Below, piece by piece: positions 42,316-52,829 of a stretch of DNA of 64,000 bases. How positions within the stretch are numbered: the stretch's first letter is position 1; every line of letters begins with the position of its first letter. This DNA comes from Arthrobacter cupressi (GTDB taxonomy: Bacteria; Actinomycetota; Actinomycetes; Actinomycetales; Micrococcaceae). The DNA is taken from assembly GCF_900099975.1 (NCBI RefSeq), contig NZ_FNEI01000010.1, forward strand, positions 1-64,000, read 5' to 3'. The position numbers were made by a program, and so were the translations under genes. The notes under the pieces are model-generated. The model was given only the letters and a program-made list of their open reading frames with translations. It did not search any database and was not told the origin of the DNA.

Positions 42316-43221
42316 ATGAGTTTCAATGACGGAGCCGAGCTGGATCCCAGCCAAGTGCAGGACCGCCGCGGCTCGGGGCCGGGCCGCGGAATGAAGATCG
42401 GCGGGGGGATCGGCGGCGGCATTGTCGCCCTCATCCTCGTCCTGCTGGGAGTCAACCCGCAGATCCTCGAAGACCTCACCGGAAGCGGCCAGCCGCCCGC
42501 TGTGGGGCCCGGCACGACGCAGTCCGGCGGCACCCGGGAATGCCGCACCGGGGCGGACGCCGATAAGCGGCTGGACTGCCGCATCCTCGGCACGGTCAAC
42601 AGCCTCAACAGCTTCTGGCCCGATTACCTGGCGGACTACAACGTGAAGTATTCCCGCCCGCAAACTGTGATTTTCAGCCAGGCGACGGACACCGGGTGCG
42701 GTGCCGCCACCAGCGCAGTGGGCCCCTTCTACTGCCCCTCGGACCGCACGGCCTACTTCGACCCCGGCTTCTTCGAGGAACTGGTGGACCGCTTCGGCTC
42801 CTCCGGCGGCCCGCTCGCCCAGGAGTACGTGGTGGCCCACGAGTTCGGGCACCACATCCAGAACATGCTCGGCGACCTGGGCCGGGCGCAGGAGGATCCG
42901 CAGGGTCCGCAGTCCGGCGCTGTCCGCGTGGAACTGCAGGCCGACTGCTATGCCGGCCTCTGGGCACGCTACGCGAGCACCGTGAAGGATCCGGACACCG
43001 GACAGCCCTTCCTGGAGCCGCTTACCAAGCAGGACCTGGCCGATGCGCTGTCCGCCGCGTCCGCCGTCGGCGATGACCGGATCCAGGAAGCCGCCACCGG
43101 CCGGGTTTCACCGGAAGCCTGGACGCACGGCTCCAGCGCCCAGCGGCAGAAGTGGTTCAGCCAGGGCTACAGCACCGGTGACATCACCAAGTGCGATACT
43201 TTCGCGGTCGCCCGGCCGTAA
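42316..43221 (+). CDS. YpfJ-like neutral zinc metallopeptidase
   Basis: A 301-residue protein of the YpfJ family (metalloprotease, M48-like in shape). A basic N-terminus precedes one membrane helix (GGGIVALILVLLGVNPQ, 35-52). The extracytoplasmic domain has the zinc motif VVAHEFGHHIQNM (His, Glu, His) near 175 and ELQADCYAGLWARY near 212, the likely third-ligand Glu. Two Cys pairs may form disulfides. The start is the ATG at 42316 rather than one four codons earlier, because a -10 lies 7 nt before it. It is divergent from the acyl-CoA ligase gene. Confidence 0.88.
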   Translation: MSFNDGAELDPSQVQDRRGSGPGRGMKIGGGIGGGIVALILVLLGVNPQILEDLTGSGQPPAVGPGTTQSGGTRECRTGADADKRLDCRILGTVNSLNSFWPDYLADYNVKYSRPQTVIFSQATDTGCGAATSAVGPFYCPSDRTAYFDPGFFEELVDRFGSSGGPLAQEYVVAHEFGHHIQNMLGDLGRAQEDPQGPQSGAVRVELQADCYAGLWARYASTVKDPDTGQPFLEPLTKQDLADALSAASAVGDDRIQEAATGRVSPEAWTHGSSAQRQKWFSQGYSTGDITKCDTFAVARP

Positions 43222-43252
43222 CCGACACCTTGGAACGGCCGGCTTAACGGCC

Positions 43253-43296
43253 GACGGCGGCGGGCCGCCTTCCGTAGAAGGTGACCCGCCGCCGTC
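43253..43296. terminator. bidirectional terminator between metallopeptidase and SUF operon
   Basis: GACGGCGGCGGG (43253-43264) pairs with CCCGCCGCCGTC (43285-43296) in a 12-bp stem between converging genes. The loop has further CCTTC/GAAGG pairing. Confidence 0.8.
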
Positions 43297-43319
43297 GTCG
43301 CTTCGAAGCGGTGGAGAAC

Positions 43320-43652
43320 TCAGATGTTGAAGCCGAGGGCCCGCATCTGGTCCTTGCCGTCGTCGGTGATCCGCTCGGGACCCCACGGCGGCATCCAGAC
43401 CCAGTTCAGCCGCCAGTCGTCCACGACGCCGTCCAGCGCCTTGCCGACCTGTTCCTCGAGGACGTCGGTCAGCGGGCAGGCCGCGGTGGTCAGCGTCATG
43501 TCGATCAGCAGCGCGCCGTCGTCGTCGGAGTACTTCAGACCGTAGAGCAGCCCAAGGTCCACCACGTTGACGCCCAGCTCGGGGTCGATGACGTCCTTGA
43601 GTGCCTCTTCGACATCTTCCAGGCTCGTACGGGCTGCGTTGATTTCGGTCAT
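43320..43652 (-). CDS. sufT: DUF59 (MIP18/PaaD-like) Fe-S assembly protein, SufT-like
   Basis: A 110-residue DUF59 protein that helps mature iron-sulfur proteins. The domain has DVIDPELGVNVVDLGLLYGL near 20 and the conserved Cys in LTTAACPLTDVLEEQV near 57. It lacks the C-terminal zinc ribbon of PaaD. It is the last gene of sufR-sufB-sufD-Rieske-sufC and begins 13 bp after sufC ends. The symbol is assigned by operon position. Confidence 0.88.
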   Translation of the reverse strand: MTEINAARTSLEDVEEALKDVIDPELGVNVVDLGLLYGLKYSDDDGALLIDMTLTTAACPLTDVLEEQVGKALDGVVDDWRLNWVWMPPWGPERITDDGKDQMRALGFNI

Positions 43653-43665
43653 AAGGTGATCCTAA

Positions 43666-44451
43666 CTAGGCCTGGACGGCCGGGGCAACGGCTGCGCCGG
43701 CGCCGCTCAGGTAACGGTCGTAACCCTCTTCCTCGAGGCGGTCGGCGAGCTCGGGGCCGCCCTCTTCCACAACCTTGCCGTCAACGAAGACGTGCACGAA
43801 GTCCGGCTTGATGTAGCGCAGGATGCGGGTGTAGTGGGTGATGAGCAGGGTGCCCATGTTGCCGGTGGCGTGGGCGCGGTTGACACCCTCGGAGACGACC
43901 TTGAGGGCGTCCACGTCCAGGCCGGAGTCGGTTTCGTCCAGCACGGCGAACTTCGGCTTGAAGAGTTCCAGCTGGAGGATCTCCACGCGCTTCTTCTCGC
44001 CGCCGGAGAAGCCTTCGTTGACGTTGCGCTGTGCGAAGTCGGCGTCGATGCGCAGCTCCTGCATGGCGGCCTTGACGTCCTTGGTCCAGGTGCGCAGGGC
44101 GGGGGCTTCGCCGTCGATCGCGGTCTTGGCGGTGCGCAGGAAGTTGGTCATGGTGACACCGGGAACTTCCACGGGGTACTGCATGGCCAGGAACACGCCT
44201 GCGCGGGCGCGCTCGTCGACGCTCATCTCGAGGACGTCTTCGCCGTCGAGGGTGATGCTGCCGCTGGTGACGGTGTAGCGCGGGTGGCCTGCGATGGTGG
44301 AGGCCAGGGTGGACTTGCCCGAACCGTTGGGGCCCATGATCGCGTGGGTCTCGCCGGTCTTGATGGTCAGGCTGACGCCCTTCAGGATCTCCTTGGTGCC
44401 CTGCTCAGTCTCGATGCTGACGTGCAGGTCCTTGATCTCAAGAGTAGACAT
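43666..44451 (-). CDS. sufC: Fe-S cluster assembly ATPase SufC
   Basis: A 261-residue ABC ATPase of the SufBCD scaffold. Walker A GPNGSGKSTLASTIAG near 40, the signature FSGGEKKRVEILQLEL near 150, Walker B FAVLDETDSGLDVDAL and switch His ITHYTRIL. The SufC-specific phrase DETDSGLD is present. Its ATP use reshapes SufBD during cluster assembly. It sits between the Rieske gene (43-bp gap) and the DUF59 gene. The C-terminus carries an unusual Ala-rich tail (SGAGAAVAPAVQA). Confidence 0.95.
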   Translation of the reverse strand: MSTLEIKDLHVSIETEQGTKEILKGVSLTIKTGETHAIMGPNGSGKSTLASTIAGHPRYTVTSGSITLDGEDVLEMSVDERARAGVFLAMQYPVEVPGVTMTNFLRTAKTAIDGEAPALRTWTKDVKAAMQELRIDADFAQRNVNEGFSGGEKKRVEILQLELFKPKFAVLDETDSGLDVDALKVVSEGVNRAHATGNMGTLLITHYTRILRYIKPDFVHVFVDGKVVEEGGPELADRLEEEGYDRYLSGAGAAVAPAVQA

Positions 44452-44494
44452 GCTCTTCTTTCTTTCGTTCTTAAAGTCTCGGTATGCGGTGCGC

Positions 44495-44851
44495 TCAGTA
44501 GTTGTGTACCGGCGCGCCGTTCACAACGTTGCTCACGTCCACGTAGACGTCGTCTCCGTCGAGGGCGACGGCGAAGACCGGGACGGGATCGTAGGCGGGA
44601 AGCTGGAGCGGCTGGCCGCTGCGCAGGTCGAACTGGGAGCCGTGGCCCCAGCATTCGATCGCGCAGCCTTCGATTTCGCCTTCGGAGAGCGAAATGTCAG
44701 CGTGCGAGCAGGTGTCCCCGATGGCGTGGATATCGCCCATCGAGTCCCTCACGACGGCTACCGGGTAGTCGCCGATGAGGATGCGCAGCGCCTGCTTGAC
44801 CTTGATGTCGTTGGCGTTGCACACCAGTTCGCCCTGTGGCTTCTCGCTCAT
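44495..44851 (-). CDS. Rieske [2Fe-2S] ferredoxin-like protein in SUF operon
   Basis: A 118-residue soluble Rieske protein. The cluster ligands are in TCSHADISL (Cys-x-His) near 47 and ECWGHGSQFD (Cys-x2-His) near 66. It resembles the ferredoxin subunit of non-heme iron oxygenases and small NirD-like proteins. Its place inside the suf operon, between sufD and sufC, is typical of actinobacteria; it may donate electrons for cluster assembly. Gaps are 25 bp to sufD and 43 bp to sufC. Confidence 0.92.
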   Translation of the reverse strand: MSEKPQGELVCNANDIKVKQALRILIGDYPVAVVRDSMGDIHAIGDTCSHADISLSEGEIEGCAIECWGHGSQFDLRSGQPLQLPAYDPVPVFAVALDGDDVYVDVSNVVNGAPVHNY

Positions 44852-44876
44852 GCTTTTGCTTCCTGCCTGGCCGGTC

Positions 44877-46178
44877 TTAGTTGTCGCCCGCTGCGAGTTC
44901 GCGCTCGACGGCTTCCGTCAGGCGCTCCTCGAGGGCAGGGACCTTGATCTTCTGGATGATTTCGTTGAGGAAGCCGCGCACCACCAGGCGCCGCGCGACG
45001 TCTTCGGGAATGCCGCGGGCCATGAGGTAGAACAGGTGCTCGTCGTCGAAACGGCCGGTGGCGCTGGCGTGGCCGGCACCTTCGATGAGGCCGGTTTCGA
45101 TTTCGAGGTTCGGCACGGAGTCCGCGCGGCAGCCGTCGGTCAGGACCAGGTTCTGGTTCTTCTCGTAGCTGTCGGTGCCCTCAGCCTGCTTCTGGATCAG
45201 GACGTCGCCGACCCACACGGTGTGTGCGTCCTTGCCCTGCAGCGCACCCTTGTAGAGCACGTTGGAGACGCAGTTCGGCTGGGCGTGGTCCACGTAGGTG
45301 CGGTGCTCGAGGTGCTGGCCCGCGTCGGCGAAGTACAGTCCGAAGAGCTCCACCTCGCCGCCGGGGGCAGCGAAACGGGCGGTCGGCGTAACACGCACCA
45401 AGTTGCCGCCGAGGCTGACGGTGATGTGCTTGAACTTGGCATCGCGGCCGATCTTTGCCTGCTGCGAGGAGGCGTGGACGGAATCGTCGTTCCATTCCTG
45501 CAGGGACACGACCGTCAGTTCGGCACCGTCTTCAAGGACGATTTCGACGTTCTCGGAAACGACGGCGCTGCCTTCGTGGCCGAGGACAACCAGGCCCTTG
45601 GAGAACTTCTCGGCCACGATCACCACGTGCTGGGCCGAGGCCTCGGAGCCGTTGCCGGCCAGGACCACGGAAACTTCGCTGTCCAGGCTGGTCTCGGCGG
45701 GCACCGTGATGACGGTGGCTTCCTTGAAGTTGGCCCACGCGTTGGCGGAGACCCGGTCTTCGGGGATGCCTGCGGTACCGATGCGGTTGTCATCGCGTCC
45801 GACCGTTTCCACCGTGACGCCTTCAGGGGCGCTGACGGAGACGGAGGGAGCGGCGCCGCTGAGTGCCTCGGTGTGCAGGCCGCGCAGGCGGCGCAGCGGG
45901 GTGAAGCGCCAGTCTTCTTCCAGGCCGGTCAGTGCCTTGAAGTCCTCGAGCTTGTAGGAGGTCAGGCGGCCGGCGCGGGAGCTGTCCGGCACGCCGACGC
46001 CGCCGCCGTGCGAGTGGCCCTTGGCGGAGTCGCCGGCCAGCGGGCCGGACGACGGCGCCGCGACGGTGCCGTCCGCGTTGATCGGCGAGAGGTTCTCGCC
46101 CTCCTCGGTGAATCCGTTGATGTACGGCTGGGCAGAGGGCGCGCCGATGCGCGCCTTTTCAGTAGTGGTCTCAGTCAT
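44877..46178 (-). CDS. sufD: Fe-S cluster assembly protein SufD
   Basis: A 433-residue beta-helix subunit of SufBCD. The C-terminal domain matches the SufB/SufD signature, with LEIETGLIEGAGHASATGRF near 355 and LFYLMARGIPEDVARRLVVRG near 385, which contacts SufC. The N-terminus has a long variable segment rich in Ala, Gly and His (KGHSHGGGVG). It follows sufB by 2 bp and precedes the Rieske gene. Confidence 0.94.
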   Translation of the reverse strand: MTETTTEKARIGAPSAQPYINGFTEEGENLSPINADGTVAAPSSGPLAGDSAKGHSHGGGVGVPDSSRAGRLTSYKLEDFKALTGLEEDWRFTPLRRLRGLHTEALSGAAPSVSVSAPEGVTVETVGRDDNRIGTAGIPEDRVSANAWANFKEATVITVPAETSLDSEVSVVLAGNGSEASAQHVVIVAEKFSKGLVVLGHEGSAVVSENVEIVLEDGAELTVVSLQEWNDDSVHASSQQAKIGRDAKFKHITVSLGGNLVRVTPTARFAAPGGEVELFGLYFADAGQHLEHRTYVDHAQPNCVSNVLYKGALQGKDAHTVWVGDVLIQKQAEGTDSYEKNQNLVLTDGCRADSVPNLEIETGLIEGAGHASATGRFDDEHLFYLMARGIPEDVARRLVVRGFLNEIIQKIKVPALEERLTEAVERELAAGDN

Positions 46179-46180
46179 CG

Positions 46181-47643
<1,463 letters not shown>

Positions 47644-47644
<1 letters not shown>

Positions 47645-48477
47645 CACGGCCTTCCTTGCTGATTGGTTGATCCATCACGGGGCGCGACCCGGCCTTCGGG
47701 AGAAACACTGTTCTCCTTTCCGGCGGGCCTGCCGGTAGGAATGTGGGTGGTGCAGACGTGTCCGCCCCGCGCAAGGGTGGAGAGCCTGCGGACATCGACG
47801 CCGAGCAACCGGGAAAACACGTCGGTTTCGGCGTCGCAGAATTCGGGAAAATCGGCCGCAAGGTGCTGGATGGGGCAATGCCCCTGGCACAGCTGCACAC
47901 TGGACAACGATGCCGGAAGTGGTGCCTTGCTTTCAATGGAGGCGGCCGAAGCGACGTAACCGTCGCGGCTCAGCGCCTTGGACAGTGCCATGGCGCGGGC
48001 GGTGATGTCGCTGCCCGCCGCGTCGATCTCTGCGGTGTAGCGCTGCTCCATGTCCGCGAAGCGCTCGACGGCGAAGTCGCGCACCGCGTCGTTGCCGGCC
48101 AGTTCCTGCAGGCGGCGCAGCGCGGTCCCGGCAATGTTCAGGTAGTCGTCGCCGATCTTCGACTGGCCCTGGGAGCTGAGCACGTAGCGGCGTGCGGGAC
48201 GGCCTGCGCCTGCCCCGGCCTTCGCCACCGGCTTCACTTCGATGACCCCCGTGCGTTCCAGGTGGTCAAGGTGGCGGCGGACCGCCGCGGGGGTGAAACC
48301 AAGGAGCTCGCCGAGCTCAGCGGCACTGACCGGGCCGTGTTCCAGCACCGCGTTCAGCACGCGGTCGCGCGTCCGGTCCTCGGTGTCGACGACGGCGGAG
48401 GCAGCGGCCGACGGCACCGCACCGGCGGTGCTGTGCCGCAGCGGGGGCACAGAAACAGAGCTGCTCACGGAATACAC
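47644..48477 (-). CDS. sufR: SufR-type Fe-S-sensing transcriptional regulator
   Basis: A 277-residue DeoR/ArsR-like winged-helix protein with a C-terminal iron-sulfur site. The helix-turn-helix is [20 protein letters not shown] near 50. The Cys residues of the sensor region occur as [11 protein letters not shown] and EFCDAE (Cys-x3-Cys-x12-Cys), matching cluster-binding SufR. It should repress the suf operon when clusters are plentiful. The start is GTG; 48477 is used, with a second GTG three codons later. CATGAT in the upstream strand could be its -10. It is cotranscribed with sufB. Confidence 0.9.
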
Positions 48478-48587
48478 AACACAATCATGTCGTAATCTAA
48501 TCCCCGCATCCAGTAAGGCAAGGCTGACCTGATGCCGGGGGCCGGGGCAGCGCCTATCGTCTTGAAGCCGCCTGCTACTACTTCCCG

Positions 48588-48593
48588 TAGAAT
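48588..48593 (+). promoter_or_regulatory. -10 element of the ABC exporter operon, leaderless type
   Basis: TAGAAT stands 6 nt before the GTG at 48600 with no ribosome site between. Confidence 0.6.
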
Positions 48594-48599
48594 ACTCTG

Positions 48600-49574
48600 G
48601 TGCGTTCCCCCGAATCTCCCGTCCTCTCCATTGAAGGACTCATCAAGGACGTCGGCCCGCTGGCTGCCCTTGACGGCAAGATGCTGCGGGTGGTCAACGG
48701 CGTCAGCCTGCATGCCGAACGCGGGCAGGTCACCGCGCTGCTCGGAGCAAACGGCGCCGGCAAGACCACCACCCTTGAATGTGCCCAGGGCCTGCAGAAG
48801 AGGTCAGGCGGCAGCATCCGCCTGCTGGGCGAAGATCCGGACCTGGCCGGGGCCGGCCTGCGTTCCCGCGTCGGCGTGATGCTGCAGGACGGTGGCTTGC
48901 CGCCGTCGGCCCGTCCGCTTCCGCTGCTGCGCCACATCGCCGGAATGTACGCCAATCCGCTGCCACTTGGCCACCTCGTGGAGCGGCTCGGGATCGATTC
49001 GTTCAGCCGCAGCAGCGTGCGGCGCCTGTCCGGCGGCCAGAAGCAGCGCCTCGCCCTCGCGGCCGCGCTTATCGGCAACCCGGAAGTCCTGTTCCTCGAC
49101 GAGCCAAGCGCGGGCCTGGATCCGCAGTCGCGGCAGATCGTGTTCGAGCTCATTGCCGAACTGCGCGACGCCGGGATGGGGATTATCCTCACCACGCACC
49201 TCATGGACGACGCCCAGCGCCTGGCGGACTATGTCTACATCATCGACGCCGGACACAACGTTGCCGAAGGCACGGTCGCCGAACTCCTGCAGCACGGCGA
49301 GGCCAGCCGCGACGGCATCACTGAACGCACTCTGTCCTTCGATGCCCCGGCCGGCCTGGACCTCCGCGCGGCGCTCGGCGGCCTGGGCGAAGGCCTCGCC
49401 CTGGCCGAAGACCGCGCGGGGAGCTACACCGTCACGGGCGCACTCGCCCCCGAACACCTCGCACGGCTGACGGCCTGGTGGGCGGAGAAGGGGATCATGC
49501 CAGCCTCGCTGCGGCTGGAGGCCCGCAGCCTCGAGGACGTTTTCCTGGACATCTCCGGAAGGGACATCCGATGA
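48600..49574 (+). CDS. ABC exporter ATP-binding protein
   Basis: A 324-residue ABC-2 ATPase. Walker A GANGAGKTTTLE near 50, the signature LSGGQKQRLALAAAL near 145, Walker B VLFLDEPSAGLDPQSR and H-loop THLMDD. The C-terminal 90 residues are an accessory domain with LSFDAPAGLDL. It is divergent from sufR and is followed with a 4-bp overlap by a permease gene. Such pairs directly upstream of ctaA are typical of actinobacteria; the exported substrate is not known. Confidence 0.9.
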   Translation: MRSPESPVLSIEGLIKDVGPLAALDGKMLRVVNGVSLHAERGQVTALLGANGAGKTTTLECAQGLQKRSGGSIRLLGEDPDLAGAGLRSRVGVMLQDGGLPPSARPLPLLRHIAGMYANPLPLGHLVERLGIDSFSRSSVRRLSGGQKQRLALAAALIGNPEVLFLDEPSAGLDPQSRQIVFELIAELRDAGMGIILTTHLMDDAQRLADYVYIIDAGHNVAEGTVAELLQHGEASRDGITERTLSFDAPAGLDLRAALGGLGEGLALAEDRAGSYTVTGALAPEHLARLTAWWAEKGIMPASLRLEARSLEDVFLDISGRDIR

Positions 49575-50359
49575 GCACCACTCCCACCGCCGGGCTGGTG
49601 CCCGCCGGCGCCGCCCCCTCCGCCCCGGCTCCCCTGCTGCGGCGGATCCTGCTCCAGGGCAAGTACGAAACCCTGGCCATGATCCGCAACGGGGAGCAGC
49701 TGATCCTCGCCGTGATCCTGCCCCTGTTGGCCCTCTTCGGCCTGACGGTCACCCCGCTGCTCGACGGCCTCGGCGCGGCCCGGGTGGACATCGCGGTACC
49801 CGGGATCCTGGCCTTGTGTGCCATGTCCACCGCCTTCACCGGACAAGGTATCGCCACCGGCTTCGACCGCCGCTACGGGGTGCTGCGATTCCTGTCCACC
49901 ACCCCCCTGGGCCGCGCCGGGCTCATCGCCGGCAAGATCCTCGCGGTCCTGGCCGTGCTCGTGCTGCAACTGGCCGTCGTCGGCGCGGTCGCCGCGGCAT
50001 TGGGCTGGCGCCCGGCGCCCGGAGGCTGGTTGCCGGGCCTGACGATGCTGGTCCTGGGCGCCGCCGCGTTCACCGCGCTCGGCCTGCTGGTGGCCGGAAC
50101 CGTCCGCCCGGAGGCCACCCTGGCCATCACCAACCTGCTCTGGATGCTGCTCGGCGTCCTGGGCGGGATCGTGGTTCCGGCGGTGCGGCTGCCGGCCGTC
50201 GCCGGCAACCTGGCCCACTTCCTGCCCTCCGGCGCCCTCGGCGAAGCCATGCGCGAGGCCTTCCTGCACGGCACCTTCGCCCTGCCCCAACTGTTCGTCC
50301 TGCTGCTCTGGACCGTGGTGCCCGGCGCCGCGGCCCTTCGCTGGTTCAAGTGGAATTGA
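49571..50359 (+). CDS. ABC-2 type exporter permease
   Basis: A 262-residue permease with about six helices (VILPLLALFGLTV near 50; LAVLAVLVLQLAVVGAV near 140; LLWMLLGVLGGIVVPAV near 195). Its conserved C-terminal segment NLAHFLPSGALGEAMREAF matches ABC-2 permeases. It overlaps the ATPase gene (ATGA). The ctaA gene begins 8 bp after its stop. Confidence 0.9.
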   Translation: MSTTPTAGLVPAGAAPSAPAPLLRRILLQGKYETLAMIRNGEQLILAVILPLLALFGLTVTPLLDGLGAARVDIAVPGILALCAMSTAFTGQGIATGFDRRYGVLRFLSTTPLGRAGLIAGKILAVLAVLVLQLAVVGAVAAALGWRPAPGGWLPGLTMLVLGAAAFTALGLLVAGTVRPEATLAITNLLWMLLGVLGGIVVPAVRLPAVAGNLAHFLPSGALGEAMREAFLHGTFALPQLFVLLLWTVVPGAAALRWFKWN

Positions 50360-50366
50360 GAGAACT

Positions 50367-51311
50367 GTGAACACGGCTTCCCGCCTGCCCGACGTCATCC
50401 AGCGGTTCGCCGCGCGGCTCCCGCGCGAGGTGAACAGCACCGTGCGCCGGCTCGCCATGCTCTCGCTGGTGGGCCAGACCATACTCGTGGTGACCGGCGG
50501 CGCCGTCCGCCTCACGTCCTCGGGCCTGGGCTGCCCCACCTGGCCGCGCTGTACCCATGAGTCCCTGGTGAACACTCCGGAAATGGGCATCCATGGCTTC
50601 ATCGAGTTCGGCAACCGGCTGCTCACCTTCGCCCTCGCCGCCGTCGCCGTGCTAATGCTGGTCTACTTGTGGAACCTGCGCAAGGAACGCCGGGACCTCT
50701 TCCTGCTCGCGCTGGGCCTGCTTGCCAGCATCCCGGCCCAGGCGGTCATCGGCGGCATCACTGTGCTCACCCGGCTCAACCCTTGGGTGGTCGGCCTGCA
50801 TTTCCTGGTTTCCATGGCCCTGGTGGTCTTCGCGACACTGCTCGTGAACCGGGCCTACGGCCGGACGGGTCGGTTCATGAACCGTACCCTCGCGGCCCTT
50901 CCCGGGGTGGCCCGCCCGCTAATGACCGCCGTCGCGCTCTTCTCCGCTGCCGCCGTCATGCTTGGCGTGGCCGTCACCGGAGCCGGTCCGCATGCCGGAG
51001 ACGCGAACGCTCCCCGGAACAACCTTGACTGGGACCTCGTCAGTCACATTCACGCCGTGCCGGCCTACCTGGTCACCGCGGGTACCGTCGTCGCCGTATT
51101 CCTGGTCCTCCGCAGGGGCATCGCGGGGCCGTTCCGTACGGCGGTGTTCCTGCTGCTCGGAGTGACGGTGCTGCAGGCGGTCATCGGCTTCACCCAGTAT
51201 TACAACGGCATCCCGGCCCTCCTGGTCGGCGCCCACATGCTCGGTGCGGCGCTGCTCATGGCAGCATCCACCAACGCTGCCGACCTCGCCCGCAGCAGCC
51301 CGCGCGCCTGA
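50367..51311 (+). CDS. ctaA: heme A synthase CtaA
   Basis: A 314-residue membrane protein that oxidises heme O to heme A for cytochrome c oxidase. About eight helices; the first loop has SGLGCPTWPRCTHESLV, with the Cys pair found in Gram-positive CtaA, then GIHGFIEFGNRLLTF with the heme-ligating His. The second repeat holds DLVSHIHAVPAYL and LVGAHMLGAAL with further conserved His residues. The start is a GTG at 50367. Downstream a strong terminator separates it from ctaB, which is read in the opposite direction. Confidence 0.94.
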   Translation: MNTASRLPDVIQRFAARLPREVNSTVRRLAMLSLVGQTILVVTGGAVRLTSSGLGCPTWPRCTHESLVNTPEMGIHGFIEFGNRLLTFALAAVAVLMLVYLWNLRKERRDLFLLALGLLASIPAQAVIGGITVLTRLNPWVVGLHFLVSMALVVFATLLVNRAYGRTGRFMNRTLAALPGVARPLMTAVALFSAAAVMLGVAVTGAGPHAGDANAPRNNLDWDLVSHIHAVPAYLVTAGTVVAVFLVLRRGIAGPFRTAVFLLLGVTVLQAVIGFTQYYNGIPALLVGAHMLGAALLMAASTNAADLARSSPRA

Positions 51312-51345
51312 ACGGAATGGGCCGGCAACGTCAGAGACCGGCAAC

Positions 51346-51383
51346 AAGAAGGACCGCCTGCAAGCCTGCAGGCGGTCCTTCTT
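51346..51383. terminator. bidirectional terminator between ctaA and ctaB
   Basis: AAGAAGGACCGCCTGCA (51346-51362) pairs perfectly over 17 bp with its complement at 51367-51383 around a 4-nt loop. AAGAA and TTCTTT flank it, so it can work in both directions. Confidence 0.93.
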
Positions 51384-51429
51384 TCGTCTGGTCTTTGGCG
51401 CCGGTAAGCCGGCGCGGAAGCCGTGCGGG

Positions 51430-52392
51430 TCAGCCGGCCATCAGCGGGCCACCGACGAACGGGTCCACGGCCAGGGCGATGAAGAGCAGGGTCAGGTAGC
51501 TGATGGAACCGTGGAAAACCTTCATGGCGCCCTTGTTGGACACCTCGCCCTTCTGGGCGCGCTCGTACAGGGCGTGGGATTCGTACAGGAACCAGGCGCC
51601 GGCCAGGACTGCCGCGACGGTGTACACCCAGCCTGCGCCGCCCAGCGGCACCATGAGCAGGGAGCAGGCCACCATGGCCCAGGCGTAGAGGACCACCTGG
51701 ACGGAAACCACCTTGGCCCCGGCGATCGCGCCGAGCATGGGGACGTTTGCCTTGCGGTAGTCCTCGCCGTACCGCATGGACAGCGGCCAGTAGTGCGGCG
51801 GCGTCCACAGGAAGATGACCATGAACAGCACGACGGCGGGCCATTCCACCGTGTTTGTCACGGCGGACCAGGCGATCAGCACCGGGAAGCAGCCGGCGGC
51901 GCCGCCCCACACGATGTTCTGCGCGGTGCGGCGCTTGAGGATCATCGTGTAGATGACCACGTAAAACACGATCGCTGCGAGGCCGAGCCACGCGGAAAGC
52001 GGGTTGGCGCCGAACCAGAGGATGGCGATCGCCGCGGCGCCGAGGAGCCATCCGAACACCAGCGCCTCACGCGGTGAGACCTCGCCAGTGACAAGGGGCC
52101 GGTTTTCGGTGCGGTGCATCAGCTTGTCGATGTCGCGGTCGATGTAACAGTTGAAGACCCCGGCGCTGCCGGCAGCGAACGCGCCGCCCACCAGGGTGGC
52201 CAGAATCAGCCCGATCGGCGGGAAGCCGCGCTGGGCGAAAATCATGGTCGGCAGGGTGCTCACCAGTAGGAGCTCGATGACCCGCGGCTTGGTCAGTGCC
52301 AGATACGCCTTGAACTTCCGGGAGAATCCGCTCCTCTGAATGGCGGCGGAGGCATCGAGGTTGGTATCGCTTGTGCTCACGGTGGCAGTCAC
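51430..52392 (-). CDS. ctaB: protoheme IX farnesyltransferase CtaB
   Basis: A 320-residue membrane prenyltransferase that attaches a farnesyl group to heme B to make heme O. The Asp-rich motif [15 protein letters not shown] near 90 and second motif [13 protein letters not shown] near 205 bind farnesyl diphosphate via magnesium. About nine helices follow [19 protein letters not shown]. The start is a GTG at 52392 (frame is open further but without similarity); a GTG four codons later is also possible. Together with ctaA it covers heme A synthesis. Confidence 0.92.
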   Translation of the reverse strand: MTATVSTSDTNLDASAAIQRSGFSRKFKAYLALTKPRVIELLLVSTLPTMIFAQRGFPPIGLILATLVGGAFAAGSAGVFNCYIDRDIDKLMHRTENRPLVTGEVSPREALVFGWLLGAAAIAILWFGANPLSAWLGLAAIVFYVVIYTMILKRRTAQNIVWGGAAGCFPVLIAWSAVTNTVEWPAVVLFMVIFLWTPPHYWPLSMRYGEDYRKANVPMLGAIAGAKVVSVQVVLYAWAMVACSLLMVPLGGAGWVYTVAAVLAGAWFLYESHALYERAQKGEVSNKGAMKVFHGSISYLTLLFIALAVDPFVGGPLMAG

Positions 52393-52829
52393 TCTGTTCT
52401 TTAGCTCTTGGTGTTCCCACGGCGAAACAACCGCGCCGTTCCCTCGTATTGGTTCCGGGGAGCGGGGTTGCGCGTGCCGCTGGCGGCCTCCGAATATCAT
52501 ACCGTGGCCCGGATGGACAGAAGGCACCTGTGAAACACGCATGTTTCGGAAGGTTCACTGCCTTCCGCGCGCCACGGTGATTCATAAATCGGAATTTTGC
52601 GGACAAATTTCGGGAATCCCACCAACTGGGCCGTTCTCTCGGGCTAAGCTGTCAGCAGATCAGCTCGTGCAGCCTCCTGAGAAAACGCATTCTCAGAAGT
52701 CCGGGTCTGGATAATAGATCAACGTTTCAATGGTGAACGGCTGGTGGACACCTCGCAGCGGGCACCGTTTCCTGCTCCGCGTCTGCTGTTCACCCCGCCG
52801 CCGTCAGCACAGAGAGGGGCTCGGTTTAC
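52393..52829. other. 437-bp divergent intergenic region between ctaB and tkt
   Basis: No coding frame with family character was found. GATAAT at 52710-52715 is a candidate -10 for the tkt operon, though no good -35 is seen. A Shine-Dalgarno AGAGAGGGG (52812-52819) lies before the tkt GTG. Runs of A/T are commoner here than elsewhere. I saw no certain operator or riboswitch. Confidence 0.5.
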
